A DNA stretch of 64,000 nt from Chiridota heheva (GCA_020152595.1 JAIGNY010001673.1:62001-126000); one strand, 5' to 3'; shown: positions 1 through 11,530, counted from the stretch's first letter. Program-made: numbers and translations. Notes: generated by a model not told the origin, from the sequence alone.

Positions 1-77
1 GTGATGTTTGTAAATTTTATATCTCTCTGAAAACAATGTATTCTTTTCAAAGGTTAGATACTATGTGTCTTATGCAT

Positions 78-394
78 TTGTCAGTTGTACGACTCACCCC
101 TACTACCCCCGGCAATGTCAGTCAACAGTGAGTCATTGAAATATGAAATAGTGACTCACATGTGCATCATTGTACTAAATTGTCAGTCACCAGAGTGACC
201 CTGGGGTGGGTCAATTTACTTTCAGACCCATTGACTTTGTACAGTGGTGAATGATTTTTGCTAAGTCATTTCACAAAAAATGTCAGTCACCTAAGTGACT
301 GAAGGGTGTGTCAATGTACATCTTTTGTTTACCCACTTTGGGTGCAATGACTCATGTTGTCTGGGGATGTAGGGGTGAGTCACACAACTGACAA
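78..394. mobile_element. MITE-like element with about 32-bp terminal inverted repeats
   Basis: The left end (from ttgtcagttgt, then gactcacccctac) and the reverse complement of the right end agree over about 32 bp with few mismatches, and both then run into gagtcattg. The interior is rich in GTCA and TGAC words and has no coding potential. The size of about 317 bp fits a non-autonomous DNA transposon. No clear target duplication was found. Confidence 0.6.
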
Positions 395-696
395 GTGAAT
401 TCAAAACATAATGTGAGGAAATAGGTACTACTTTAACTCTACTTAACAAACCCGACTGGACCGGATGTGTCACCGCTCCTGAATATGTTGTTCTACAAGT
501 TTGTTGCTCACTTGCAGAGTGATAATAAACAGTCCAGGCTGTCACCCAAAACCACGCTACAACTCACTCTCTTCTTGTTTTGGTTCCGTGCAGTTAACAT
601 CACCCATTTCGATATCTCAGTTATTCTTTGCAAAGTTTTCTTTTGGGAAATTTGCTGAACACAGCCATGTAAAAGTAAGTAGAATGCATTGTCTTC
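395..696. other. Unclassified sequence, no exon seen
   Basis: Overlapping short open frames exist on both strands but lack HYR, EGF or other domain signatures and plausible splice pairs. Nothing else is recognised. Confidence 0.5.
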
Positions 697-1102
697 CATT
701 AGGAATGTTTGACCCTTGACCCCTCCAACCCGACACACACAATTTTCTCAAAATCAGAGGTAATCCACATCATTCAACACGAGAGACTCTTCACAATTCA
801 TTAACCAGCATCCAGCTATTGTTACACCATACACAACACAGAGGTAATCTATACCTTCTTAACTAGTAACATCTTCATAGTCTATTCACAGTTCACTTGT
901 TAGCAACCAGCTACTGTTACACTGTGCACAAAAGGTAGTTAATCTTCGGCTCAAGCCACATAACTGCTGTTCAGTGATGCAAATCAGATTAGTCCTTGGC
1001 GGAGCCTTAACAAAAATATACATTATATGCTTAAGAGAACTTTGTCTTAAACCCATGAATAACTGATGGACCATTCTTCTTAGGGATGGTTATTTCATCA
1101 TG
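697..1102 (+). mobile_element. Dispersed repeat family A, copy 1
   Basis: Copy of a repeat of about 400 bp that occurs eight times in the window. It starts near ttgacccctccaacccga and ends gatggttatttcatcatg. It contains two related segments (around ccagctattgttacac and ccagctactgttacac), an internal duplication. No coding region, pol III boxes or terminal inverted repeats are visible. Confidence 0.8.
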
Positions 1103-1272
1103 CAAAGTTTGACATGAGTATTTGATCAAGTAACTGTATGCCCATGAAAATAGGTCAAAAAGATTAATAATCTTAGTGGTGTCAGAAACTTTTGTTGTAT
1201 GCGTACAGTGTCTATATTGTGTTCAGACTTCAATGGATCCTCACAGGTTCCCATAAATCCTCATTCCATTAG

Positions 1273-1529
1273 ATGTACCCCCGCTTTCTGTTTAGTATGC
1301 ACTGAACCCCCGATTTTGGCCAAAATCGACGGTTGCACATCACACGCCTCGCCAGAGCAATGGGCAACCTAATATGATATCTTTATTTGCTTGGCCTGGC
1401 ACAGCTACGATCTAATTACATTGCCAACACGTGTGAGTGTAATATGATGCCTCTATCTGATGCATGTTGGGCATATTATTAATTCCCCTATGATAGCATA
1501 CTGAAAGGAAAGAGCTGGCACACTTAATG
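1273..1529 (-). mobile_element. Dispersed repeat family H, copy 1
   Basis: Matches 54552-54790 in the opposite orientation. Shared words include ctgatgcatgttgggcat and ctatgatagcatactgaaag, plus a gattttggccaaaatcg palindrome. It is diverged, and the open frame seen in the other copy is broken here. Confidence 0.7.
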
Positions 1530-1966
1530 CTCTATAGGACTTCTGACTACTTCAAAATGGCTGCGCCCTCAATAAATGTTTAGGTGTGCATATTGCATTA
1601 GTGTGTGATGGTCATGTTGATGCTACATTAATTAAGTTCTTTGTTTGTCACATTATTTTCAAGTTCATTTTGAGATATGAATCAACATTAGTGGCTTCCC
1701 ATACAATGCAATGTAAAGAGTTCACACTGTGCATGTGTGGACAGTTGATTTACACATGAGCTGTTTTCTTTTCGTCGGCTTTCCCGGTGTAGGTGTATTG
1801 GGTGTCGATGTTTTGTCTGGGATCGTATGATAGAGCCGGTTGCGTTTGAGGAAACATGAACCATCAGGTGAGCTTTTCCTCAACTCGATATCGGGTCGGA
1901 TTATTTGCAAACCTTTTAATATGGAAGTCACAGCATGGATGAATTGGGGTAAACAGTGATTCCCAT
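1530..1966. other. Unclassified intron or flank sequence
   Basis: A 69-codon minus-strand frame at 1722-1931 has basic, proline-rich content (TPNTPTPGKPTKRK) and somewhat higher GC than its surroundings, but no domain or convincing splice sites. It could be a terminal exon of the gene, but nothing in the sequence proves it. Confidence 0.3.
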
Positions 1967-2281
1967 TAAGAATTTTTGGCCCTTAGACCCCTCCAACCCG
2001 AAACCCCGATTTACTCAAAATCAGGAGTAATCCACACCATTCAACCCGAGAGACTCTTCACAATTCATTGACTAGCATCCAGCTATTGTTGCACCATACA
2101 CAACACATGGGTAATCTAAACCTTCTTAACTGACAACATCTTTATAGTCTATTCACAGTTCACTTGTTAGCAACCAGCTGCTGTTACACTGTACACAATA
2201 GGTCATTCATCTTGGGCTCAAGCTACATAACTGCTGTTTAGTGATGCGAATCATTAATAAGGATAGTTATTTCATCATGTA
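1967..2281 (+). mobile_element. Dispersed repeat family A, copy 2 (internally deleted)
   Basis: Starts attaagaatttttggccct and ends ggatagttatttcatcatg. It lacks about 90 bp between the gatgcgaatca segment and the end region that are present in copies 1, 3 and 5. Confidence 0.8.
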
Positions 2282-2409
2282 TAAATTTTGTATGCCATCA
2301 TCAATTGTTTAAACAAACAGCTGTTTACTGTGAATAACAATCAACAGAACCCTATGAAGATGTGCATTTTTACATCGAGCCTCAGATAAAAAACTTTGGT
2401 AAAACTTAC

Positions 2410-2646
2410 GACCACGGACGGTGATAAAGAAGGTGCATTCTGCCATGTTTCCTGCCGAGTCCATGGCACTGTACACCACTTGAGTCCTCCCAGAGCTGAA
2501 CACGGTATCAGGTTCAAAGTTATTTGTGATGCTCAACTCGGCTCCAGTATTGTCCGTTACTGTGGGTGGGGTCCATGTGACTGTAACATTTGGGTCTACA
2601 ACTTGGTCTCCGGGGCAATTTTCAAATACGGGTGGAGTGCTGTCAA
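2410..2646 (-). CDS. HYR domain exon 23 (canonical, last seen)
   Basis: 237-nt phase 1-1 exon, the shortest of all HYR exons here. The acceptor is acatctcag and the donor is GTAAGT. It reads DSTPPVFENCPGD, VTWTPPTVTDNTG, FEPDTVFSSGRTQVVYSAMD and SAGNMAECTFFITVRG. The N-terminal strands are shortened by a few residues. It still splices out with a phase-1 donor, so the gene continues below base 2410, but no recognisable exon follows within the remaining 2.4 kb. Confidence 0.92.
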
Positions 2647-2731
2647 CTGAGATGTAAAGTGGGAAGTTTTTGGTTAATGAAAAATAATTAGGTAAATATG
2701 TATGAATCTAACTAATAGTAATGTGTACACA

Positions 2732-3010
2732 TGCGACGACGACGACGACGAGTGAACACACAATTACAACGATGGGGTCGTCGCCTGCATATTCGGTTAT
2801 GATAGTAACAACGCTATCACAAAACGCTTAATACGACCCAGACGAGAACACAGGTACGACGTACGAACAGACATAACATCGACAACCAAGTCAATGTCCA
2901 CGGCCTTTGATAACCAGTTGTGATACACTGGCGTGTCTACCCAACCCAGGCTTGAATCCAGGGCTTCGTGGTCTGTGGACATGTATGATAACTGCTACAC
3001 CACAGTAGGT
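2732..3010 (-). mobile_element. tRNA-derived SINE, copy 1
   Basis: Reverse complement of the SINE at 46213-46492. On the minus strand it starts with a tRNA-like head: box A near 2985-3003 (tggtgtagcagttatcat) and a box B-like ggattcaagcct at 2948-2959. The body is CG-rich, with a cgacgacgacg microsatellite at its 3' end. Confidence 0.8.
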
Positions 3011-3019
3011 AGATGTGTA

Positions 3020-3385
3020 CACATGCTGAAAAGTTTATCTTTAAGTCTACCCGCACCCGACACCAGAGTTACTCCTGAAAACTCAGGTATGACAATTACC
3101 AGCCGCACTTCCTGTTCAGTGTATTGTGTTTTCACTCCAAACAATGATTGTTTATTTGCCAACCATGCACGCCACAGTGAAGCTGCCCAAGGCTATTTGT
3201 GTGTAGCTTACACAAGCCAGAGCTGAATATATTAAGGAACATTTGTGATTGAAATCACTCATCTGGGTAAGGTGTCTTGGTGGGAGAAGTTTGTTTTCAA
3301 ACAGGTAATAAAAATAGCTGTGTATCATAATGCCTGAGGTAATAATGTGCATTAACTGTGAATGATTGACAGGCCATCATCAGCA
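3020..3385 (+). mobile_element. Dispersed repeat family E, copy 1
   Basis: Matches 51240-51605 in reverse orientation. Shared words include cttcctgttcagtgtattgtg, shortened here, gatttcaatcac and the ending gtgaatgattgaca. Non-coding. Confidence 0.7.
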
Positions 3386-3389
3386 AAGG

Positions 3390-3782
3390 CACTTCTTAAA
3401 AATTTGGCCTGCAATTTTGAAGCAACAAATTAACCACATGATTCCACAAGATTAACTTCGCATCATAACATTGAGGTATAAATAGCTCTATGCTTATAAT
3501 TTATTTCACCTTTCCCCAGCAGCAAAGACAAACAATGCTAGCATTGATTACGGTTACTACTTGCATTACAAAGGATTGCCATTATATTCAGATGTGTGTC
3601 ACTAAAAATACCACTAACACTAGTAGGAGTAGTTGTTATCTTAAAGGAGCCTTGGAGAGGTAAAACTGTATAGTTTTGTGGTTTAGGAAACAAAGAAATA
3701 TATAACTTTTTCTTCGACCGGCCCTGCCCTATTCGAAGGCAGGTTGAGATGTTCCTGGTTTTACGCAAAGCCATTTCTAATA
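3390..3782 (+). mobile_element. MITE family B, copy 1
   Basis: The start ggcacttcttaaaaattt pairs as a terminal inverted repeat with the end (reverse complement atggctttgcgtaaaacc). The body shares aatgctagcattgattacgg and ttttgtggtttaggaaac with copies at 25889 and 47585. Non-coding, about 390 bp. Confidence 0.75.
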
Positions 3783-3954
3783 TTTCTTCTAAGGAAAGAT
3801 ATTGCTTCATGCAGATCCTCTAACGTATTGTAAACCCACCCAACCAAATATACACACAGATCAATTCAGTCTACAATATTACATTAATGTTTCAGGCTCC
3901 AAAATTTACATTTTTTTTTAACATTAAAAAAAATACCACTCTGTTCTACACAAC

Positions 3955-4195
3955 TATTACACCCACCAGATTGTTGAAAACCGACTTAATGAACACATCC
4001 TTTCAAATCCCATCATATCTTGTGCCCTAAAATGTTTAGGTTACATGCATGATCTGCTCCTGCAGTACACATGTTGCCTCAGTGAATAGTGATCAATGGG
4101 CTACAATATTTGTTCACTTGAATAGCACCGAGGGCTACATATGTGAGGTCTTTTTACTGCTTATCCGTTGCAGAATTTGAGGGTCATGCTGCGAA
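3955..4195 (+). repeat. Diverged repeat shared with 43010-43275
   Basis: Shares caccagattgtt, acatgcatgatctgctcc-like words and a tgcgaaatgga end with 43010-43275. In both places it lies next to a HYR splice donor (HYR-22 and HYR-9), so part of the similarity could come from duplicated gene sequence instead of a transposon. Confidence 0.5.
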
Positions 4196-4230
4196 ATGGA
4201 ACATTTGAAAAGTTATTTGGAACTTCTTAC

Positions 4231-4494
4231 CTCGTACATCGATGTGGAAAACACACTGGCGAAAATTGTTACTGGTGTCTGTAGCCGTGTACACCACAGA
4301 GGTGTAACCAACTCGGAATTGATCACCAGGCTCATAGTTGGACGTCACCTCCCGAACTGCTACATTGTCAGCTGCCACGGGTACCTCCCAAACCGGGGTA
4401 ACCAAGGACATTGGCATGGGTGCATACAACAAATACTCCCGGTTCTGAATGCAGTTTTCGGTGAATGTCGGTGGCTCTGTGTCAATATCAGGTA
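4231..4494 (-). CDS. HYR domain exon 22 (canonical, divergent N half)
   Basis: 264-nt phase 1-1 exon. The acceptor is caaatag and the donor is GTAAGA. The N half is unusual: DTEPPTFTENC is followed by IQNREYLLY, with no proline after the cysteine, and the conserved V-T-W strand is TPVWEVP. The second half is standard: VAADN, NYEPGDQFRVGYTSVVYTATD and RQCVFHIDVRG. It shares the VRG ending with HYR-23 and the YTATD strand with HYR-19. Confidence 0.88.
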
Positions 4495-4945
4495 CTATTT
4501 GAGTTGAAAGAAAGAAATCACAAACCTCATGTTTTTTGGATTTTCTAACATATGTAGGGAATTTCTAATGAGTAACTGAATTGAGACCTTTAAAATGATG
4601 AAATTGTCTTATCTACCTAGATGTTGATTGTACATGCAGATCAAATTCATTTTTTTATACCGTAAGCAGTGAGGGCTCCTTCAAAAAAATGTGGCACATA
4701 TGCATCAAAGACAAAGCATTTTGATTTAAAGAAGAAGACAGACATGCCTATTCATGTATTTGTATTTTTTTGTATCTACATCACAAATTGGCATGAAAAT
4801 ATTAATTTCAAAACCTAAAACATAAATGTAAATGAAGCATTTTCAAAAAAGGGCTATTTTTGTATTCTTTTCCTGGATTTTTGTGAATTTTTAGCAAATG
4901 CCTATTTTCATTCTCAAATGAGACAGACTACGTTCAAACACTCAC
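4495..4945. other. Short intron between HYR-21 and HYR-22
   Basis: AT-rich, 451 bp. No repeat family or open frame of interest was recognised. Confidence 0.6.
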
Positions 4946-5203
4946 AAGCTTCCTCCTCTTGAATGATAACATTGAACTGACAAATAGCAGTGTTTCCTGC
5001 GACGTCCATGAAGGTATAAGTGACCATAGTTGTGCCGAGTGGGAAATCTGACCCAGATGTGTGTGTTCTTGTGATAATAACCACACTGAGGGTGTCCATA
5101 GCTGTGGGCCTAGGCCATGTTGCACTTCCACTTGTTGCGCCGATTGGAATATCAGTAGTGATGTCAGGTGGACAGGTAACAACCATTGGTGGTTCATTGT
5201 CAA
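4946..5203 (-). CDS. HYR domain exon 21 (canonical)
   Basis: 258-nt phase 1-1 exon. The acceptor is tttttaaag and the donor is GTGAGT. It reads DNEPPMVVTCPPDI, ATWPRPTAMDTLS, PLGTTMVTYTFMDVAGNTAICQF and then VIIQEEEA. The last strand runs into three glutamates, an acidic linker that no other domain here has. The DNEPPM start matches HYR-18, hinting at a shared duplication. The intron to HYR-22 is only about 450 bp. Confidence 0.92.
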
Positions 5204-5406
5204 CTTTAAAAACAAAATAGATAAGATATCAGTAATCATCCACTTCTTTAAAAGGGTCTAAAACCAAAGAGGACAATCAAATGAACATAATGATGAGAAA
5301 AAAAATGCAAAAATCTTATTCTGTCATCACTGAAAATTTTCAAAAAACAATCTACAATTTCACCAGATGGTAATTCATACTTCCAGTGTTTAATTTTGTA
5401 CTGACA

Positions 5407-5818
5407 TTAGCAATTTTTGGCCCTTAGACCCCTCCAACCCGACACCCCCTATTTTCTCAAAATCACGGGTAATCCACACCATTCAACCCGAGAGTCTCTT
5501 CATACTTCATTGAATAGCATCCAGCTATTGTTACACATACACAACACAGGGGTAATCTATACCTTCTTAACTGATAACATTTTCATAGTCTATTCAGTTC
5601 ACTTGTTAGCAACCAGCTACTGTTACACTGTACACAATAGGTCATTCATCTGGGGCTCAAGACACATAACTGCTGTTCAGTGATGCAAATAGGATTAGTC
5701 CTTAGCGGAGCCTAAATAGAAATATACATTATATGCTTGGGAGGACTTTGTGCAAAACCCATGAATGATTGATGGGCCATTCCTCGTAAGATGGTTATTT
5801 CATCATGGACATCTAGAA
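5407..5818 (+). mobile_element. Dispersed repeat family A, copy 3
   Basis: Near full length, from attagcaatttttggccct to gatggttatttcatcatg. It contains both related ccagctattg and ccagctactg segments. Confidence 0.82.
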
Positions 5819-6282
5819 AAATCCAAGAACAAGTATTTCTGAAGACATCAACAGTTTCTTCCCCCATTCTATTTGCCTTTTCCTCCTCTTTTATACTAAA
5901 CAGACATGCCTGACCAGTTAAATCATCCTTCATCTACAAAAGAAAAAACTTTCTTCACTATTTACATCATTTCTGTCATCTCTCATTGAAATGTTGATCA
6001 TTAATTCTTAAGGAGAAGGACAAGTCTAAAATATTTCTTTAAAATTTCTAAAAATCCTTTAAGATTACAAAATCCATTTTCCCAATAAATCTGCTTTTTT
6101 GGGGGAAATAATTACTGAGGATGAGTATGATGGGGAAAACAAAACCATTAACCCTTCATGAATGTGAGGGTGTATGTGTAGTGGGATGGGAGAAGCTGAA
6201 ATCATGAATGTTAGTCAATGACAATAATTATTCAAGAAAATGAAGGGTGTAGTATACTAGTATTTGGTTGTTGGATCCTTAC
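5819..6282. other. Intron sequence, mostly unclassified
   Basis: AT-rich. A short stretch at about 6005-6032 (ttaaggagaaggacaagt) resembles the end of foldback MITE family C. No exon was recognised. Confidence 0.5.
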
Positions 6283-6537
6283 CAATTATATTCACTGTAA
6301 ATGAACATTGTGGCTGTCCAATGTTACCAAATGGGTCAGTGAACGTGTATACTACACTTGTTGAGCCGACAGCGAATGAGCTTCCAGGAGGTACGTCAAC
6401 ATCAACGGAAACAGTTCCAGAATTATCAACAGCGATCGGTTCCTCCCATGACACAATGGAGCTGGTACCCCCTTCCAAGATAGGGACGGTGATGTCCAGA
6501 GGGCAACCACTGACCACTGGATTCTCTGAATCAAAGG
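6283..6537 (-). CDS. HYR domain exon 20 (canonical)
   Basis: 255-nt phase 1-1 exon. The acceptor is ttgatttag and the donor is GTAAGG. It reads SENPVVSGCPLDI, VSWEEPIAVDNSG, GSSFAVGSTSVVYTFTD and PFGNIGQPQCSFTVNIIG. The turn before the second cysteine has two extra residues (GQP) compared with its neighbours. Otherwise it is a textbook canonical HYR. Confidence 0.93.
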
Positions 6538-6714
6538 CTAAATCAAAATTGAAAATGTAGTATGATTGGTGACCAGGCCACATATTGCCTTGATGAAAAA
6601 TCTATGGAATTCTTCTTAAACAAAATTGAGGTTTACTTATTTCAAATTTACTTCGTAGAGACTTTATTTTTCAGATATCATTTGAACATCCAAGTGTAAG
6701 AACAAGCATTACTG

Positions 6715-7020
6715 CCCATTAAGAATTTTTGGCCCTTAGACCCCTCCAACCCGACTTTCTCAAAATCAGGGGTTATCCACACCATTCAACCCGTGAGACT
6801 CTTCACAATTCATAAGCATCCAGCTATTGTTACACATACACAATAGGTCATTCCATCTGAGGCTTAAGCCACATAACTACTGTTCAGTGAAACGAATAGG
6901 ATTAGTCTTTGGCTGAGCCTACTAAGTATGAATATACATTATATGCTTGGTAGGACTTTGTGCAAGACCCATGAATGATTGATGGACCATTCCTAGTTTA
7001 GGATGGTTATATCATCATGG
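6715..7020 (+). mobile_element. Dispersed repeat family A, copy 4 (deleted)
   Basis: Starts cccattaagaatttttggcc and ends gatggttatatcatcatg. It lacks about 100 bp of the centre, so only one of the two internal related segments remains. A diverged aacatccaag word occurs on both sides (about 6680 and 7050), a possible remnant of a long flanking duplication. Confidence 0.78.
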
Positions 7021-7408
7021 AGGCTTAATATAGTTTTAGCTTTTCTTAAACATCCAAGATTGTAAGTCAAATCACATTATGTACAATGCCTAATACAGCT
7101 CCAAGCATTTGCTACTAACATCTTAACTACAATTCAATAGATAACATTCCAGTATGCTGGCAAATGGAAATCAAAATATTCGTTCATCACATGAAGCACT
7201 AAGTGTCAAAATAAAGGAGAATTTTTATTATATTTTGCATAATCATCTTTTTAGCATTCACTTTCAGAAACTCATAGAATCTCCGATTCGAATTTAAAAA
7301 CTGTCTATTTGTAAAATGTAACCAGTATCGAAGGTACCATAGCAAAACAGCAAAAATAAAAATCAAACAAAGAAAACAGCTCATTCCTACAAGCAAAAGT
7401 TATATTAC

Positions 7409-7669
7409 CTATCACAGTTACAGTAAAGCTACACTCTGCCGTATTATTTGCACTGTCCGTCGCTGTGTAGACGACTACTGCCGTGTCCCCGATAGAAAAG
7501 CGATCCCCAGAGGCATAATTGCTTGTGATGGTAACAGCATCTTGAGAGTCGTCACTTGCGCCCGGGGTGTCCCATGTGACTCTAGTGTCAGTGGTGTCTG
7601 TTTCTGTTGCACGCTGGGTAATATCCGATGGGCAGTTGGTGATTTCTGGCGGGGTAGTGTCAGGTGGGT
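7409..7669 (-). CDS. HYR domain exon 19 (canonical)
   Basis: 261-nt phase 1-1 exon. The acceptor is ttcttgaacag and the donor is GTAATA, a non-consensus fourth and fifth base. It has no in-frame ATG, so simple ORF searches miss it; the reading frame was found by matching HYR signatures: DTTPPEITNCPSDI, VTWDTPGASDDSQD, YASGDRFSIGDTAVVVY and DSANNTAECSFTV. It has the canonical class marks (SDDS loop, DSANN turn). Its YTATD strand is shared with HYR-22. Confidence 0.9.
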
Positions 7670-7784
7670 CTGTTCAAGAAGGGTGGCACAAAAATTAGAT
7701 TGAGCAGTTTTACTTCCATTTTTGCAACTTTGTATAATCTTTTCATAGCATTGTTATACAACTGCTTATTTGTTTTCACATTAA

Positions 7785-7900
7785 AAATGACTCTGCTTAA
7801 AACCAGGAACACTTCGACCGGCCCTCATAAAGAGCAGGGCCGGTTGAAGTAAAAGTTATCTTTTTCTTTAATTCCCCAAACCGCAAAACAGTGGTCTGTT
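7785..7900 (-). mobile_element. MITE family B, partial copy in reverse
   Basis: Begins with the family terminal sequence actctgcttaaaaccagg, then gaccggccct and ggccggttg, a short stem characteristic of the family, and fades out after about 110 bp. Confidence 0.65.
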
Positions 7901-8369
7901 CAACACTCCATACAAGCTGTTCTATGAACCATGTGCTTGATTTCCACCCAACACAAAGGAGTTTTTATTAAGAGGAGCAGCATCTCCCAATGAGTATGAA
8001 ATGTCCTTTGAAGCAAAATTATTCTTGTGGAATGATGCGTAAATTTCTAGTCTGAAATTTGCACAACATGTTTTTAAGCAGTGTCCATACTAATGAATGA
8101 AAATCGTGTAATGTCACTTCAGGAAATTATGACTGAGGGAATCACATGAATGTTTTAGGGATTCAACATAGTCCTTGCTAAAAGCACTTCATGGAGAAAA
8201 ATATACTTTTATCATTAATTCTTAAACATAACTATGTATAATTTGAGATCAGACAGGCAGCAGGTCCCATTTTCATACCTTTAATATGACCCAGCTATGC
8301 ATCAAACTTCTTTGACCTAGAAAGCAGGTTGGTTAGTGTGGCTTAACAGCTATGGTTAAATTGTGCCAG
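7901..8369. other. Unclassified intron sequence
   Basis: No open frame with a domain, no tandem repeat and no clear family match. It may be a decayed extension of the MITE at 7785. Confidence 0.4.
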
Positions 8370-9059
8370 AGAAGCACCCTGTTTAGTGTAGGAGGGATAT
8401 TTACAAGAATTATACTTACCTTCTAGGCTATTAAAATATGCAGTCTGGTCTCCAGTCCTGATTCACCATTAAATACCACCTAAGCTGAAAACGGAGCTAT
8501 TTTCTCTGACACACCCAGGACATGGCGCAGGCGCCGTATACACTCACTTCAATGCCACCTAAGAGCTTGAACGAGTGGGGAGGTGGGCGGGATGCAAAGA
8601 AGGTAAGTATAATTCTCATAAATACCTCCGCTACACTAAGCAGGGTGGATTTACTTCAAATTATACCTTACCTTCTGTGCTATTAAAATATGCAACAGAT
8701 TGCAACTGAGAGTAGGAGGGAGGTTGTTGTTCAGAAAGGTCAGAACCTAATCATAAGAGCGAGTTAGAACCCCAGCGGGTTGGCATCCTTTGCCCCTCTT
8801 CTCCACAGACTCTTCTGGATATTTTGTGTGTGTGTATAGGAAAGGGGAGGGGGTGTATAAGGGGGGGTGTGACAGAGAGAACACTATGGGAAGTCTCTTT
8901 CCAAATAGGCAACCCACATCCCTACATTATGTTAGCTTATCCAGAAATATTGTAAACGTGGGGGTAATGATCAAATACACACCTGTGTAAATGGTGAAAA
9001 CTCACCATTTAAAGGTCATAAAGATGTCCTGGGCGATGCACTGCCAGAGCCAGAGAGCT

Positions 9060-9560
9060 GCCATTAGCTAGAATATTCCGCAAATACGCTGACATGAAAG
9101 TCATAGGTCTTCCAGACAGCTAATGCCAAAATTTCATTTAAAGGAACACCTTTGAAAAGAGCAATTGAGGTAGCTAGGTTCCGTACTTGGTGAGCATGGA
9201 AATGACCTTTGAGCCAACAGAGCACAAGGGTTGTAGTAAATTGCTTGACAAATCCAATGAGAGATAGTATCTTTGGATACTGGGTTATGAGGACTATTCA
9301 TTATTGAAATGAAAAGCGGCTTGGCATCCTTGTGAAGTAGCTGGGTACGCTTCAAGAAGTACCGGAGACACTGCACTGGGCATCAGACTCTGTCCTGTAT
9401 CTATAAGAGACATCAAAGAAGGAAGGAAAGAATGGGTTCTGGCAAGAAGTCCAAGGTTTGGTTCTTGGCCAGGAAAAGGAGGGTCAGGGATTTGCCTGAC
9501 CCTCCCCCCACAATTAGAATCTAATGTGACCCTCCGTGAGGGACAGGGCATGTAGCGCAC
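9060..9560 (-). pseudogene. Tyrosine recombinase remnant of DIRS-like copy 1
   Basis: The minus-strand frame reads CLRYFLKRTQLL, PLFIS and PVSKDTISHWICQAIYY. After a frame change it shows an HxxR box (HQVR) and ATS, the catalytic neighbourhood of tyrosine recombinases of DIRS/Ngaro elements. Integration of such elements uses recombination of circular DNA, not an integrase. A frameshift between the TISHWI and HQVR parts shows it is inactive. Confidence 0.78.
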
Positions 9561-9899
9561 TGCGGCGTCTAACCAATGCCACTGCTAAGAGAAACACCGT
9601 TAGAATGGTGAGCTCTTTAAAAGGGCAAGGAGGCCAGTAACTCAAAGGGACCCTTGGCTAAGGTTTCTAGAACCACCTGCAATGCTACAGGGTGGAGAAA
9701 GATTTCAAACAGCCAGGCGTTATAAAACCATGCCCTACACGAGCTTCTCCAGGGCTTCTGAATTCAATACGGTGGGGACGTCCAGGAAGCCCTCCTGAAT
9801 GGCCGCTATGGACAAGCGGAACCCTTTTGACTGTGCTTACTTGCTTTCCCAGATTAAACTGAGCAAGTAGAAAATCCGCTACGGCACCCAGAGGTGCTG

Positions 9900-10200
9900 A
9901 ATGCAGACAAACTGAACAGTTAGCACACCATTCTCGAAACAGTCAGAGTCTTGCAGAATACACTCTGAGAGTGAAAGGTCTCCTGCTGTTTGCAGCATTG
10001 ACCCACCAGACCCTTGTAACTGGGGTAAGAGCGCAGAAAACTGGTACATTGTGATTGTCTATCAAGGCAAACAGGTCTTCGTCCAGTAGGCCCAGAACTG
10101 ACAACAGTGCTTGGGCTATCTGTTGACCGAGCGACCACTCTGTGGGGCTCCCTTGAGGCAAGACAGTAAGTCTGCTCTAGTGTTCCTTTGCCCAGCAAGT
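9900..10200 (-). pseudogene. RNase H-to-recombinase linker of DIRS-like copy 1
   Basis: The minus-strand frame contains TEWSLG, DLFALIDNHNVPVFCAL and WWVNA, matching the familiar TEWSL...DLFA...N...P.F pattern found after RNase H in DIRS-type polyproteins. Alternative frames overlap, but only this one has the family pattern. Confidence 0.7.
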
Positions 10201-10839
10201 GAACTGCCTGAAGTTGGATGTGGTGCTGCTGGCATCACTCTAGCAGGACTTGGCAAGTAACCACAGGCGTCTGAACATGGTCCCATCCTGATTGTTAATA
10301 TAACCCACCACTGTGGTATTGTCTGGTCTGATCAAACCACTTTGTTTCTGATTAGATGGAGGAACTGTTTCAAGGCCCTAAAGAACGCCTCCACTTCCAA
10401 CACGTTGATATGCTGAAACTTCCACTCACCAGACTATAACCCCACCATTTGGGACAGGCTGAGTATGCCCCCCCAAATCATTCAGCAATGCCTTTGTGAC
10501 AGCTGTTACTTCTGTCTTTGGAGGGGGAAGGAGTTAAACCTGCAGCAGGTGTGCTGGGTTGTACCACCACTGTATACTTTTGGTGATGGCTGGAATGCAC
10601 CATCCCTCAAAGAAAGGGACAAAGTGTCGCAGTAGGTGGAATTGGAGCTCCCTCATGTGAAACCTGCACATGGGAACGATATCCACCAGGCTGGCCACGT
10701 ATATCAAAAATACCAGTCAGGGCTGTGCCAGAAGCAAGTCCGCTCCCACTAGGACAGCTTGCACCCATAACTGGGTCAGTCTGATCCGAGCTGAGACAAA
10801 ATCTGTGTCGCCCCTAGAAAGGTTGAAGTTTGGGAGGGA

Positions 10840-11243
10840 ACTAAGTCTGATTTAAAGGGTTGATTACCCAGCCCAAATGCTGCACCACCAAGATCACCCC
10901 TTGGGTGAAGGTGGATGCAGTCGCTGGATAGTCGGCTGCTATCAGCCAGTCATCCAGGTTCATAAAAATCCGGATGCCTTGCTTCCGGAGATGGGCTGAC
11001 AGGACCAGTGTGATTCTCATGAACACCAGAGGAGCAGTGGAGGACCAAAGGGTAACACCTGGAAGACGAAGGAACTGTCATATTGAAAGGCCAGAAACCA
11101 GCAGTGGTCCCTGTGAATGGGGATGTGCAGATAGGCATCTGAAGTGTGCAGCTGTTGAAGGATGGAGCACAAGAGTCTCCATTTTGAACCTGATGGGCTA
11201 AATAAACTTGTTCAGCGGCCTCCATTTGAGGATGGGGCACCAA
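10840..11243 (-). pseudogene. Reverse transcriptase remnant of DIRS-like copy 1
   Basis: The catalytic-core motif is present as NLDDWLIAA after HLRKQGIRIF, followed by QHLGWVINP. In a neighbouring frame upstream the palm motifs DAYLHIPIH and LPFGP can be read. The split across frames shows at least one indel. This motif set is the DIRS reverse transcriptase signature (DAY.H.PI, LPFG, LDDWL). Confidence 0.82.
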
Positions 11244-11304
11244 GTGCCCCCTTTCTTTGGAGCTAGGAAGAAGGTCGATATGACCAGATGGCCTGAATGC
11301 TCCT

Positions 11305-11530
11305 TTATGACTTGCTTAAAAATTTGTTGCAAATTATAACCACAAACTTGATGTAGCAAATAATGAGACCACTTATCTTAATTAAAATAACCACTCAACA
11401 ACACAATAAAGAATCCATTGCTAATATGATCTTTTGGAGCCATTGATATGGGAAATTGATTCTAACTACTTTTCAGAATAAAAAAATAAGATTGAAAAGT
11501 CCCACCCGACCTGCTTATATATGGAGATGG
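11305..11530 (-). mobile_element. MITE family C copy inside DIRS-like copy 1
   Basis: Shares caaataatgagaccacttat, ccattgctaatatgat and the cccgacctgcttatatat segment with 52734-53015 and 53285-53555. It interrupts the DIRS coding frame between RT and gag, so it inserted later. Confidence 0.7.
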
